Assembly (NCBI RefSeq): GCF_020520425.1
Contig: NC_079490.1
Coordinates: 7,130,001 to 7,194,000, forward strand
Direction: 5' to 3'
DNA length: 64,000 bases
Source: Spinacia oleracea
Taxonomy: Eukaryota; Streptophyta; Magnoliopsida; Caryophyllales; Amaranthaceae
The position numbers and the translations under genes were made by a program. The notes under the pieces were generated by a model that was given only the letters and a program-made list of their open reading frames with translations, made no database searches and was not told the DNA's origin. This document shows positions 1-12,300 of the stretch, piece after piece. Each line of letters starts with the position of its first letter. The stretch's first letter is position 1.

Positions 1-129
1 TGACTTGCAAGAAAGCTATGACGAAACCCAGATTCCCTAAAAAGGTTAGAGGCCATATATAGACTCAAATGTTTTAAATGGTTAGAGGCCATAAAACATA
101 CTCAATGTTTTGATGACAAAATTGAAATT

Positions 130-1735
130 TTGTTGATTTGCAAGAATAGTTTCACACCTATTGGTTGCAAGTTTGTTTTAAGGATAAAAACCATCAAACA
201 TGGAATTGTGTTCACACACAAAGCTAGATTAGTTGCTAAAGGTTACAAGCAAATTCATGGCATGGATTGTGTTGAAACCTCATGCAAAATCGTAATGCTT
301 AAGTCTATAATTCAAGCAATGATTGCATATTGGTACATATAGCAATTGGATGACAAAACGTATTCCTCAATCAAATGTTGGAATAAACTATGTACATGGT
401 ATGTCATAGAATTTGTGGATCCAAATAAATGCTTGAAAAGAAAGCTAGCTTACGAAATCTAAGTACAGATTTAAGCAAGCAATTGGGAGTTGGAACTGTA
501 TTTTAGTGAAGCTAATAAGTATTTTAGTTTCATAAAATATACATGATTCTTATAGATGTATAAGAAGTTTAGTGGGAGTACATAAAAACTTATTTGGTCC
601 TATGTGTATTACACACATATCTCTCTATTGTGAAATAACATTCAAATGCTAATGACTTAGATTTGAAATTATTCATCAATAATGGACCATGGCGAAACTT
701 AGTACATACTGGGTATTAAGATCTATTTACAAAAATCTTATGATATTGTTTTGGATTAAGTAATGGCATTTACTAAATCAAACACGAAAGTCTCCATTGG
801 AGATATTCGACCCATGTGAATAAATCTAAGTAAAGGATGTTTGAACTATGTATAAGCATTTACTAAGTTAAACATCAAAGAGTCTAAATGAGATTCTTAA
901 CCTATATTATATGTCAAAGAATTTAGCTGAATTTAGTATCTACTGAAACTAGATAAGCTAAAGTTACATGAATAGAATTCAATTGGGAAATATTCTGCAA
1001 AAGAATTTATCATGTATGATATAATATGAGGATCGCCAAAAACGTATCGTATGACTTTAGGCATGACGAACATATACCAATCTCTATTGATCTAAGTGAA
1101 GATCAACTAGATTGAGATCAAGAATACTTATGGTACTTGAAAAGGTACATAGGAATAGTTCTTGATTCAAGGAAATAAAGATATGCTAAATATTGATGCT
1201 ACACGCATAAACACTGGCAAAGGATCAAGCAAGACCCTTTGAAGTTAACCATTGATAAGGACGAGCTATAGAGCATCGTGTTTTGAAATGGCAACATGGG
1301 TTGGAGACCATGAGTTGTTGCGTGGGAAATTAAAATAATGATTTCTATGTTCTAAGATATAGTTGAGAGTATTCCACATATCTGTGAACTGCTTGGATAA
1401 GTAATTCCAAACAAAGCATCACTAGCAACCTATAAAGTTGAAGTAAAAGTAATTATTGCCTAAGAAGCAATAAAACAGGGTTGTTTAAAGTTCTTCACTG
1501 AACTTGGGTAGATCACCTATCTGCTGGCTTGATGATTCTTCATTGAAAAATGCGTAGAACCACTCTTGAAGCAAGAAAAACGTCTGCTAACTTGATGGTT
1601 CTTCATTGCAAAATGAGTAAAACCACCATCGAAGTAAGAAAGACTAGATCACATAATAAACAAACTCGAAAAGATCTTATCATCATATCTCGAAGAACAT
1701 TCGATGAAAAGGATATTAAGATTGGCAAAGCATGA
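130..1735 (+). pseudogene. Decayed copia reverse transcriptase and RNase H
   Basis: At 130-342 the translation includes KARLVAKGYKQIHGMD, the hallmark of the copia reverse transcriptase (RVT_2), where the family normally has KARLVAKGF.Q..G.DY.ET. Further right, separated by stops and frameshifts, come pieces resembling later pol: an FVDPNK segment near 410-430, an ELYFSEANKYFSFIK segment near 490-540 that looks like the family's NLRFDEAIKEFGF, an RNase H-like stretch near 1400-1505 and SHNKQTRKDLIIISRRTF near 1650-1700, corresponding to the family's SHQKSRH.LRR.H. The catalytic YVDD box is not intact. This is an old dead copy, and the family identity rests on these motifs only. Confidence 0.75.
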
Positions 1736-2989
1736 TAACTAAACCTATGCAACAAGTGAGAAGCAACACTCACATTGTAGCACTGGAAATCAAGCATAGC
1801 TTTGAATTCCATGAACTGTTTTAGAAGATGGGTTTGAGGCCCATGCTTGTAAAACATTGGGGTTGAACATTTATCATATATGAAATGTATTTTCATATTC
1901 CATTTAATCTTGGTTTAGTATTAAATGATGAGTCCCTTCAATTTGACGATATATTCAAGATAGACTGTCAGGACCAGTCCTGTGACTAAGAAATGTCTAT
2001 CAAGTGAACTTGAATGTCAAAGGTTGAAAATGGTCCCTAATCGGAGTCTTCTATAAAATTGGACGCATAGAAAACGTTAGACGATTAGAATGCAAGATGA
2101 CTAGTAGTTCTGTTTCTTGAACTATGTGGACATGGCAATGTCATAATCATTTGCATAGATACTTACTTTGGGAAGACTAGTATCGGACAAGACCTATGAA
2201 ACTTTACTGTAAGAGATGAAAGTCTGTCATAAGTAAATTTCATTAAATTATTAGACACTAAATCCTCAATACCTGAGTGATTTGAGATTACTTGTTTGAG
2301 AACTGGTTGCTTTGACGTTGACCAACCGTCGCACCGTAAAAGGAGGCTATAAAGGCAACGCTCAGGTAATCACCTATCAAACGAAGTCTAATCTCAAGAT
2401 CGCAAGATTGGGATTGTCCTCCCATAAATCGGGAAGAGATGCTTAAAAGTTGTACAAGGCCACTCGGAGAGCTAGAAACTGTGAAATGCATGGCCGTGCT
2501 CGGATGAATCATAGGCTATGATTATCTGTTTATTTGATCAGTTGAACTCTGAAACCGAGGAACACCTCTGGACATAATAAGGATGACAACTCTTACCTTA
2601 TGTTCAAGAGCAAGCATCGAGCGACAAAGGAATTAGGAAATGCACACTTGTCCCTAAGGACAAGTGGGAGACTGAAGGAAATAATGCCCTTGGTCCAAGT
2701 ATGCATTCTATGTTAAGTCTAATAAATGCGGTTCAGTATTAATTAACAAGTTAATAATTCAGTGAGATCAAGTGAGCTGAATGCCTAGCTAGAGGCCGCT
2801 TCAGTTCAAGTGGAATTAATGATACTAATCCACAGCTTACTCTTGACTGAACCCGTAGGGTCACACAAATAGTACGTAAACGGATCAAGTATTTAATGGC
2901 ATTAAATACTCCATCTATGAATATTCGGAACCGACGGATCTTGGTTTCAGTGGGAGCTAAGATCGTCACAGGCAAGAAATGAATACTCC

Positions 2990-3310
2990 GGAAACGATGA
3001 TATTGCCGGAAACGGAAATATGGATCGTATCGGAAATATGAATATTATCCAAGTCGTAGATGTTGCCGGAAACGGAAACATGGTACGTATCGGAAAATAT
3101 TATTGGAAATGGAAATATTACCAGAATCGGAAATATTGCCGGAAACGGAAATATTGTCAGAATCGGAAATATTGCCGGAATCGGAAAATAATTCCGGAAA
3201 CGGAAATATTAAATATTTGTTCGAAACGGAAATTAATTCCGGAATCGGAAATATTAAATATTGTTCGTATCGGAAATAGATTCCGGAAATGGAAATTTAA
3301 TCGGAAGCGT
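2990..3310 (+). repeat. Tandem repeat (GGAAAYGGAAATATTGCC type) in the copia LTR
   Basis: Roughly 17-18 bp units such as CCGGAAACGGAAATATT and CAGAATCGGAAATATT are reiterated with C/T and G/A changes across about 320 bp. The array sits in the upstream part of the LTR, where enhancer repeats often lie in plant LTRs. A regulatory role is inference. Confidence 0.8.
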
Positions 3311-3687
3311 ATCGTACGAATTAGCATCGGACGAGGCTTGCCGGACGAAGGCCCAGCACGAAGCCGGGGCCATCGCCCAGCAAGCATGCGCGCCACAAGC
3401 CCAGCCAAGGCAGCGCCCAGGCCTACCGCAAGGCAGGCCCAGCGCGCGCCAAGGGCCACGGCTGCGTGGGCCGTGCTGCGCGGGCTGCTGCTCGCACGCG
3501 CATGGCAGCCCTTGTGGCTGCCGTGTGTGTGTGAGTTTGTGCTCATGCGTGATTCCTGAATCTACAAGAATCAGTGTATGATTAAATTTCTATTCCTAAT
3601 TGGATAAATTAATTAAATAGAATTCATGTAGGATTCTAATTCCAATTAATTCGCATCCTACTAGGATTACGATTCCTTTTCCATAAC

Positions 3688-3702
3688 TCTATAAATAAAG
3701 GC
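3688..3702 (+). promoter_or_regulatory. Probable TATA box of the copia LTR
   Basis: CTCTATAAATAAAGG lies about 365 bp before the LTR end, just downstream of the GC-rich block, where the U3/R boundary of such an LTR would be expected. Confidence 0.5.
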
Positions 3703-4054
3703 CTAGGGGTCATAATTTATAAACAAGTTTCAAAGTATTCAAAAGTGAGTTTTTGAGAGAAAATTAAAACACATCTTGCTCATAAAGTGCCGAAATTTTC
3801 TAGTACCTTAAGGGCGATTCTAGTTGGTCAATCTTAAGGCGGATCCGGACGTGCTGTGGACTATCTACGGAGGGACGACATTTGGAGTCCTAAAAGACTT
3901 GTTCTTGTTCGGTTCGGGCGCAGCTAGGGAGGGCACGCAACAAAGAGTATGCATCTAAATTATGCTATATGATTATGTGTAAATAATATGTTGTCCTGGG
4001 TTAATGGTTGTTTCCGCATGATCTATGTAATGTCATATGTATCATAACCTAACA

Positions 4055-4580
4055 CAGGGGCGACGCCCCTGGTTTAGGGGTTCGGGGACGGGTTATCTGT
4101 TTTGGGCCTATTTTCTGGGCTTTTCCGCATCTGTCTAGAGAGTACTATATAAACTCTTTAGGTCATAACCTAGTTGTATTCTGTAATCTGTATTCCTCAA
4201 GATCAATAAAACTTTCCTCTCATCTGTCTGTGGACGTAGCTAACACATTGTTAGTGAACCACGTTAAATCTCTGCGTTCTTTAATTACGTTAATTTGATC
4301 TTTCTTTGCATCCGTTATAACAAACTGGTATCAGAGCTGGGCTTTCGAGTAGCTGGGCTATTGCACCATCAGTTAAACACTGTTGTCTGTGGGCTTGTTC
4401 CGGTTATAGCCCGTCTGTTGGTGTCTCCTAAGTGGCTAGGGTCTGGATGCTTTAGCCCATTCTGTTCAAGGGGGAGTGACTTACACTTAAGGGGGGGGGG
4501 ATTTGTTAGAAAGTAAGTGTGAGTATTGTGTCCCACATCGGAAGATGAAACAAAGAGCTTATAGCTCTGATCTTATAGTG
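4055..4580 (+). mobile_element. Deleted or miniature LTR retrotransposon (TRIM-like remnant)
   Basis: 4055-4322 reads as the 3' part of an LTR, with a TATA-like ACTATATAAACTC at about 4143 and ending GTTATAACA. A primer-binding site TGGTATCAGAGC (initiator tRNA-Met type) follows at 4326-4337. After only about 150 bp comes a G-rich polypurine tract (4489-4501), then the start of a second LTR at 4504 (TGTTAGAAAG...CCCACATCGG), which fades out near 4580. The internal region is about 181 bp with no coding capacity, so this is either a TRIM or a large internal deletion. The 5' part of its first LTR is missing, as expected if the copia element to the left is inserted in it. Confidence 0.65.
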
Positions 4581-5842
4581 TTTTTCCTTTTTTTTTTACC
4601 AAATTCTTTTAGAAAAAGTACGAGCCCCTAAATATGTTAAGTAGGTAAACCCGATAACTAGAGATTTTAATTTACCTGATACTACGTAATTAAGAAGATG
4701 TGTATATAGTCGTAGGGTATGTTACGTTCACTTGAGTTTCATTTATTTGAGCATAACTAGCTTTATCTAAACTTTTTGTGTGTGTGTGTTAAATTACCCT
4801 TGAATAACCGTTATTTTTTCGAAATTTGTTTTATCTTATTTTTCTCGAAATAAGTGGAAATAAAGTAAACAAAATATAGTCGTCAGTGCACTGAATACCC
4901 AAGTGAATACGAATTTGCGAAGAAATCATAAATTCTTGCCCTCTTACTACAATTCCACATTGTTTAATAAGGCATCTCGATCATTTTAAGACACTTCATA
5001 GAGTTTGTAACAAACTAACAATACTTTAATTTCTTATAAACACTATTTTGATCTAGTTTGATTATCATTTTGTATGACAAAAAATCCATTTGGCTATCCA
5101 ACTACATACGGAGTACTTCGCATAATTTAATCCATTTGTTCTATACTTGTTCGAATAAATCTAGATTCGAAAACATACTCTAACCTAGCTAGTTTGCTCC
5201 TATTATAGTATTCTTACAAAGTATAGCTAGGTACCAAATTATGGGACTATTGTTACTTGTTAATTAAGCATACATGTGTGCTAGTAATAATGTTCACGAC
5301 TTCACGAACATGCATGGTTGATCACTTGATCACAAGCCAATATAATCCGCCACCCTAGGACTCCCTATACGCAGGTCATTTTATTGATCAAAGTTGCATA
5401 TAAACAATGGTGGGGCCAAGATTTTAAAATTGGGTTGTTTTCAATTAAAGTGACGGAAAATCGACAAGAACAACAAGTTTCTATAACTTTTTTTTTAAAA
5501 AATTAGGTGTCAGTGGACCACCCATGATCCAACGTGGCTCCGCCACTGCATACAAATACAATTGAGTTTTGTACTGTTTTAGGTCGTTATTTTACGCCCA
5601 TAACTGATTCCCCAAGTGTTTGAAATGTTGGCGAAGTAGTTGATGTCGGTGTTAATGTTCTGTTTTTTTTTGGGGTGTTCCACATTTTCAGTGACCTTTG
5701 TCTCAGTTAACCACTTGTAAATTATCATCTTCGATTAAAATTATTGAGATCCTTGATTGCTTGCAACTTGGAGTAGTTTGGAGTGTTATTTACTGAGGTT
5801 AAAACAAATGCCAAATTTAGTGTAGCGGTTATAATCTCCGAT
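4581..5842. other. Intergenic AT-rich DNA
   Basis: I see no supportable gene or complete element here. There are only simple runs and a TACGGAGTAC fragment near 5107 that recalls Stowaway ends. Confidence 0.5.
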
Positions 5843-5853
5843 CGATTGATACG

Positions 5854-6129
5854 CAATTCGTGGACTATGGACCGTGGTGCACATAGAGCTACGTGCACCA
5901 AAAGAACATGTGTGCATAAGTAAAAGAACACGACATTACGGCAAAAGAACATGCGATATAATATTTCACTTTTTTATTATAAAAATAATTTATTATTTTA
6001 CTATTTATTAAAACCTAAATAAAAAAAATACTCATGTTCTTTTCTCGTAACCAGATATTCTTTCAATTATATACTGTGTTCTTTTGGTGCACGTAGCTCT
6101 ATGTGCACCATGGTCCACCTTCTAAATTG
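5854..6129. mobile_element. Small TIR element (MULE- or hAT-like MITE)
   Basis: The ends form an inverted repeat of about 55 bp: CAATT...GGACCGTGGTGCACATAG on the left matches the reverse complement of the right end, which carries CTATGTGCACCATGGTCC...AATTG. An 11 bp direct repeat CGATTGATACG flanks it (5843-5853 and 6130-6140), consistent with a 9-11 bp target duplication. The middle is AT-rich and non-coding. It lies about 220 bp upstream of the haspin start codon and so could affect that promoter, which is inference. Confidence 0.7.
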
Positions 6130-6353
6130 CGATTGATACGTGCTACAAAATTATTTTTCCACGAGCCATCGAAGTTGAGTTTGTAGGAACCAAAGCCCAA
6201 CCAAAACCAACTCAAACATCCTCGTATAAGTTTTCCCGCCTGAAAAACCACTTCATCGTCATTTTGAATCTCTCTCTTTTATCTGACACCTACACTCACT
6301 CTTCTGGAAGTTTGAACGACTCCAGTACGAAACAATTAATTAATTTCAAATTC

Positions 6354-9300
6354 ATGGATTCAAACCCTAGAAACGAGAGAAAATACCCAATTAACAACGA
6401 TTTATGGAGTGAAATCATTGCTGAAGAACAACAAAACCCCAATCGCATCAGTAATCATCAACAACAACCTCAAACCGTCGTCACTTATCAGCGTCACAAA
6501 ATCAATGAAGTTGCTGCAATCAAACCCTCGCAAAAGTGCATTTCACTTATTTCACCCCCTTCAAATTTCGCATTATTCTGCGATTTCCCCCAATGTTGAT
6601 TTTTGTTTTCCCCATTTTGTTGTTGGCGTTTGATTTCATTAGGTCTAGAAGCAGTGATTCAAGGTCTGGAAGTAAAGAGACTCGAGTGAGCTTCGTGGCG
6701 AATAATATTAACTCGAAACGAGTCAGCTGGAATCGTTCTCTTTCAACCAGGTTTCTTTTTATTCCCGTTACTTTTATTCCCATTTTCAGTTTTCATGGCA
6801 ATTTTATGGTACATTGTCATTTATTAATCATATTGTTGCAACAAATTATCGTTTTTATTGAGCTATGAATGATGATGAATTAGGGTTTATAACCACAGTT
6901 TTGCTACAAATTGATATTTGTTGCAGAGGGAGGGAAAGTATTGTGGTTATAGCAGGAGCGGATTGCACGGAGCAGCAACAAAGGGCACGTAGGAGGAAAA
7001 ACAGACCACCTCTTCCCAAAGTATGGATTTTCATTTCTTTGTCCGGTGTCAATTAGCTTAGTTGGCTAGTGTTATGGGCTAGTGTTATGGGGGCGGTACG
7101 GTGGTATGCATAATGAGGGATTGAATTGAGTTCCATCTATGTCATTGCGCTTTGTGGCTCCCCTATTCATTAAATAAAAGTACATATGTTTTCTTTCCTA
7201 TGCACTGTTACATGCTAGATTGACTAGCTTTATTTTGGATCAGTCAGTAGACATGAAATTTAGAGAGGAAATTAATTTGTGTTAGGGCATTGTTTCATAG
7301 TTCATATTACCTCTTTATATTAGGGTTTACATTTAGAGAAAAAGAGGTCAATTGTTGGGTAATTGGGGAAAATCTAATTTGCAACTTGATGTTCTTTTGG
7401 TGTTGAAATGGTAGTCTAAGAACTTACGGAGTGTTATACTTTGCATGTCTTTATGATTTTGGTTTTATCAGTATGCATTATAACATCATCCCATCTCTTA
7501 GTAATGTAAGAATATAGCATGATATTACTACAAGATTAGTTAGACCATTCCTACAATTCTCCCCTTGTTAAATTTATGTAGGGTGGGTTGTCTCGGAAAG
7601 TTTATAATCTTAATATGTAGCCGTTTTAGAAAAGGTGACAACTTTTTACAAATATCCCATCTCTGTACAAGGTGACTATTGTTTCTTGAAAAAGGGAGTA
7701 CTGGAGTAGTAGATTCAAATTCTTGTACCAATGACATAATTTAAACTATTATACTGCAAGTTCTCCATCTGCTCTTTTTCTATAACACTACCTCCCTCGA
7801 GCAAAACAAGAGGATACATAATAAGCCCTTTTGTAATGTTGGGGTATTTTTTTTCTTGCCATTTAGGGAAAAGTTACTCAGCCTCTGAACTTTGAGAAAG
7901 AGCGAGCATACTTCCAAGAAGTCGATGCAGATGAGTTGTTGGAAGAAAGTCCTTCACCTAAAAAATCTGCTTGGGTTATGGGAATTCAACCGGAAAATAT
8001 AGGAGTACCTCCACTCTGCACAAGACTGGAGAAGTGGCTACATGCTAAGAGGCAGCATGTAATTCCTTCCAGCACGCTATCCACCATATTAAGAACTCCA
8101 GATGAGGCACTGGAGCCTATTCCTTATAATAATGACGGATTTGAATCGTCTCTGAGGAGGTCAGAAGATTTTTGTCTGCGCAATTTATCCGGTTCAATCT
8201 CAATGCAAGACATGCTCACACATTTAGGGAAGACTCGCATAGATCTTGACTGCCTAGAGGACAGGGACTTCGATGACATAGAATCTGAAATCAAGAAACT
8301 TTCTTTAGCATCACGGCCTAGTTCTTTGGCTAATGAGGCATTTTTGGCAATCCTGAAGGAATGTGAACAGTCAGGCACTTCAACACTGTTTGACGTCTTC
8401 TCCAACATCTGGTCAGTATTTTGTTTATGTTTGTTGCTTTTTGTTATGTGATTTATGTAGCAAGACTTGGGTACAATCCTAGCAGCCTAGAAAAATAAAG
8501 AAACTGGACAGACAAAAATTTGTCTTGCCCACCTGCCAGGCTGTCACTGAAGTAGTTTTTACTAAGCTTACGCCTCATTTTGATAGCTGCTGCAGGATTA
8601 GCCAGTTCTTAGTTAACTTACTTCAACATTATTCTAGCTTACCTATATGCTATACATAACACATAAATGTCATTATATATTTTCCACTTAATGTCAACGA
8701 AGTTGAAGTTATGCAAGTGCTAGTGCTATAAAATATCTTTTTTTGGCAAGAACACATGGTCACTGAAAATTAAAATTATTTCCGAACCAAAGGGACATTC
8801 TTCTGATAGAAATTTGAGGACGCACGTGGAAGTTTTGATGGACCTCAATTATATAACAAAATTGCATTTTTATCATTGATTACATTATAAGAATTGTACA
8901 ACAATATTTGCGAGAGCTCATGTCTCTCACTTATCTCTTTGGTAGAACCCTTGTTTCAACCCCTCACTCATATACAAGGGTTCTACCACAGAGATAAGTG
9001 AGAGACATGAGCTCTCGCAAATATTGTTGTACAATTCTTATTAATAAAGTCAATGATAAAAATGCAAGTTTGATATATTATTAAGGTCCATCAAAACTTC
9101 CGCGTGCGTTCTCAAATTTCTATCATGGTATCAGAGCCGGAAAAGTGATTACGACAAGATTGAAGACCGAAGACCCAAGACATGAAGGGTTACAAGATTT
9201 GAAGAAAATATGGAAGAGAAAGGAGGTAAGTTCTAAATCTAAAATATCTTAAAGATGATAACAAATGTGGGAAAATTAAACTAGAAGAATAAATTTATGA

Positions 9301-12300
9301 AGAAAAATAAAAGTTGATGATAAAAATAAGGAAGGAATGAAAAAAACTTGAAGAAGAAAATATGTTTTTGAAGAAGAAAGTATTTGAAGGATGCTAATGA
9401 CAAAGGGCATTAGCAAGTAGGTTGGTGAAAAAAAAAAATCACAAAGAGAATTTTGGAGTTTGCTAATGACATGAGCATTAGCAGTGATGGGTGGTGACAT
9501 GAGCACCACAACAAAAGAAAAAATTGGAGAAACAAATATTAATGGAGAAAATGTAGAAGAAAATATTTTGAAGAAAATTTTGAAATTTGCTAATGAAAAG
9601 AGCATTAGCGGGTTGATTGGTGACACGAGCACCAATAACAAAATAAAATTTTATGGAAAAATTTTAGGAGATAACTGGTGACATGTGCATCAGTGGGATA
9701 GTTGGTAACAGGAATACCAACGAAAAGATCATCAAGATTAAGAAAAGGTATCAAGCCGAGAAGATGGAGGTTGGTAACACGGGTGCCAACATTAATGGAA
9801 TTCAAGTGTTTATGTCGATTGGTGGTTGGTGACAAGTGCATCAACGAGATTTTTGAAAGAGAAACATTTTGGAGTACAAGATTTTTCTAGATTAAGGGGG
9901 AGTGTTAAAATGTTAATCTAGAAAAATCTAAATCTAGAATGTACTATACAAATATCTAGTAGTAAAGTGTGTAGAAAAATCTAGATGTGTAATGAAAAAT
10001 GAAGTATGATGTATCTAGAAATATCTTAGACATGTGATGTTTAATAGACAAGTGTAGAAAAATCTAGAAACTAGTATACAACAACTATAAATAGGTTGTA
10101 TGTGCCTAAGTTGAGAGGCGAGCCCATCAAGAGAGCTCCCACAAAAAATATGAGTGAGGGGTAGAAACAAGCTCTCGCAAATATTGTTGTACAATTCTTA
10201 TTAATAAAGTCAATGATAAAAATGCAAGTTTGATATATTATTAAGGTCCAACAAAACTTCCGCGTGCGTTCTCAAATTTCTATCATCTTCTGGTAGCAGA
10301 ATTGAAAATTAACTGAAATATCAAAACGCAATTCGATAATATAGGATAGTACGGTATCTTTTTTCTTTTCATTTTTCTTCAGTTTCCTAGATGATACTGT
10401 GATAGATGTAGTACTTCTCATGCATGCATGAGTCAATTGCTCGATATATGGATATGCCCTTTGACGGGTGAACACTAACTTTAAAGACCTCATTCTTCAA
10501 TATTGTTGTGTAATTCATCAGGACAACCATCTATTTATGATTCTTCTGCTGATTTGTGTTTTCCCAATCATATGTTTGAAAGGCCAAATGAAGTCTATGG
10601 AGTCGTCCACTTTTCAGCTTGTATTTTTCGTGTTTTTGCCTTGAAATCGCAAGTTTAAAATCCCTTGATATAATGACATTTAGAAATCTTTGTAACTTCA
10701 GTGACACAGAAAGTATTGTTAAGATTGGCGAAGGAACATTTGGAGAGGCTTTCATTGCTGGAAGTTCTGTTTGCAAAATTGTTCCTATTGATGGAGAGCT
10801 GCGAGTGAATGGTGAAATTCAAAAGGTACTTTTTGAAGTAATATCTCTTATCGTTACTTTGTCTTCCTTGCTCATTGAAGTAGTTCATGCATTGGTATCA
10901 GAACCTGTGAGAAGTAATAGTAGGTAAAAGTTTCCTAGGCTTGTGCTTTAGAACACTCGGATACAATCTAGGCAGTGAGACTAACTCAAACAGGTCTTCC
11001 TTGTTCTTGTTGCTAAAAGCCTAAGATACACATCAACCATGTAGAGTCCTTTGTTTCTGGACAGCGATTTTCAGTGACTTTCGGTTATTGTTGTTTTGGG
11101 GTGATAATTTTATTTCCTGGTCGTCGGAGCGTCAACATTGGTTTATCAGATTCTTTACATAATATATTGAACCTTTAATTTACTGGTTTTCTTAACATCC
11201 TCATTGGTTTATCAGATTCTCTACATAATGTAATAAACCTTTAATTTACTGTTTTCTTTTAACTTTCTCATTGGTTTATCAGATTCTCCAAAAATGTACT
11301 AAACCTTTAATTTACTTTTTTTTTTAACATCCTCATATATCTAAAGTTGACTTTGGAATTAATGTAAATACTCAGTATATTTGAAGCAGACCCCAAAACA
11401 TTTTGGGACTAAGGCTTTGTTGTTGTTGTACTCAGTATATTTGAAGATTTGTATACCTGACTTTGATGTCTTTACAGAGATCTATGGAGTTGCTGGAAGA
11501 GGTGATACTGTCACGGACACTTAATCGCTTAAGAGGGGGTGAAGTTCTTCTTGACAATGCTACCACGACATTCATAGAGACAAAAGAGTATGTTCTCTGG
11601 AGTACTCACTTTCTTTGCTTGTGCTAACAATCTAGGAAATCCTGGTTGCTTATTTTCGTATGAAAAGGTCTTCTTGATTGAACTGTTGGAAAGTTGAGGA
11701 AAGATAATTTACAACAAAGAGAAACGAAAAATAAATGAAAAAAGTAGATGATCGGTAGTTTGCTATAATCTCATTACGTGGTCTACTATTCTTAATGCTT
11801 TGATATTATAATATAGTTGCTAACTTGCACTATCTCTGAATAAGCACACATGTATAAGGTTTTAATTTGTTAAAAAATACACTAGAGTTGGTGCTTTTGA
11901 GGGTTGGGATTTTTTTTAACAATCTTATTCTAGGTACTGAAATTCTTTGTTTTTCAGTATAAAGGTTTGTGAAGGTCCTTATGATCCCGTTCTGCTGAAA
12001 GCTTGGGAAACTTGGGATACAGAACATGGTTCAGAAAATGACCATCCTAAGCAATTTCCTGAAAACCAGGTTTGTATTGTATTGCAGTGCAATTTGTTGG
12101 GAAGTATATGCATTATGTTAAATAAGGTTGTTTATTCACTAATTCTCCTGGCATTGCTGAGTTTCATGTTTTTACACTGACTCGATCAATAAGTTGTTTG
12201 CACTTTGCAGTGTTATGTCGTTTCAGTCCTTGAGAATGGTGGTACGGATCTTGAAAGTTTTGTCCTCTCAGACTTTAATGAGGCACAGAGTTTGTTAGTT

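Larger units (their letters stand above)
1..4054 (+). mobile_element. Ty1/copia LTR retrotransposon, 3' part (left end outside window)
   Basis: The order is a decayed pol region (1 to about 1735), a non-coding stretch (about 1736-2672), a short purine tract just before 2673 (AAGTGGGAGA) and one LTR (2673-4054) beginning TGAAGG and ending AACA. The 5' LTR, gag and the first part of pol would lie left of the window. The reading frames are full of stops, so it cannot move on its own. The DNA immediately right of the LTR is the interior of another LTR, so this element probably landed inside the neighbour at 4055-4580. About 1736-2672 shows no recognisable coding sequence. Confidence 0.8.
2673..4054 (+). 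repeat. Copia 3' LTR with internal tandem array and GC-rich block
   Basis: The LTR is about 1.38 kb, opening TGAAGGAAATAATGCCC and closing CATAACCTAACA. It has an unusual internal structure: a tandem array at about 2990-3310, a GC-rich block at about 3320-3530 with GCCCAG and GCGCGC runs, then a promoter-like stretch. The open frames across the array and the GC block are products of the repeats and base composition, not genes. Left terminus confidence is high. The right terminus could be 4054 or 4056. Confidence 0.75.
8804..10285 (+). mobile_element. Rearranged non-autonomous LTR retrotransposon in haspin intron 4
   Basis: The insertion is bounded by a perfect 5 bp duplication TCTTC (8799-8803 and 10286-10290), starts TG and ends CA. 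On the right is a 383 bp LTR (9903-10285) preceded by a purine tract (AAGGGGGAG, 9894-9902). On the left, instead of a full LTR, lies an inverted copy of the LTR 3' end (8804-8974) joined to a direct copy of the same end (8975-9124). A primer-binding site TGGTATCAGAGCC starts at 9125. The 778 bp interior codes for nothing recognisable. The orientation is sense with respect to haspin. Since both outer ends are LTR 3' (U5) ends, the rearrangement seems to have preceded integration. Confidence 0.85.

Noticed and set aside
3020-3581. Overlapping open frames of 106-179 codons on both strands
   Set aside because: They come from the GGAAATATT tandem array and GC-rich block of a copia LTR. No domain, and frames open on both strands at once.
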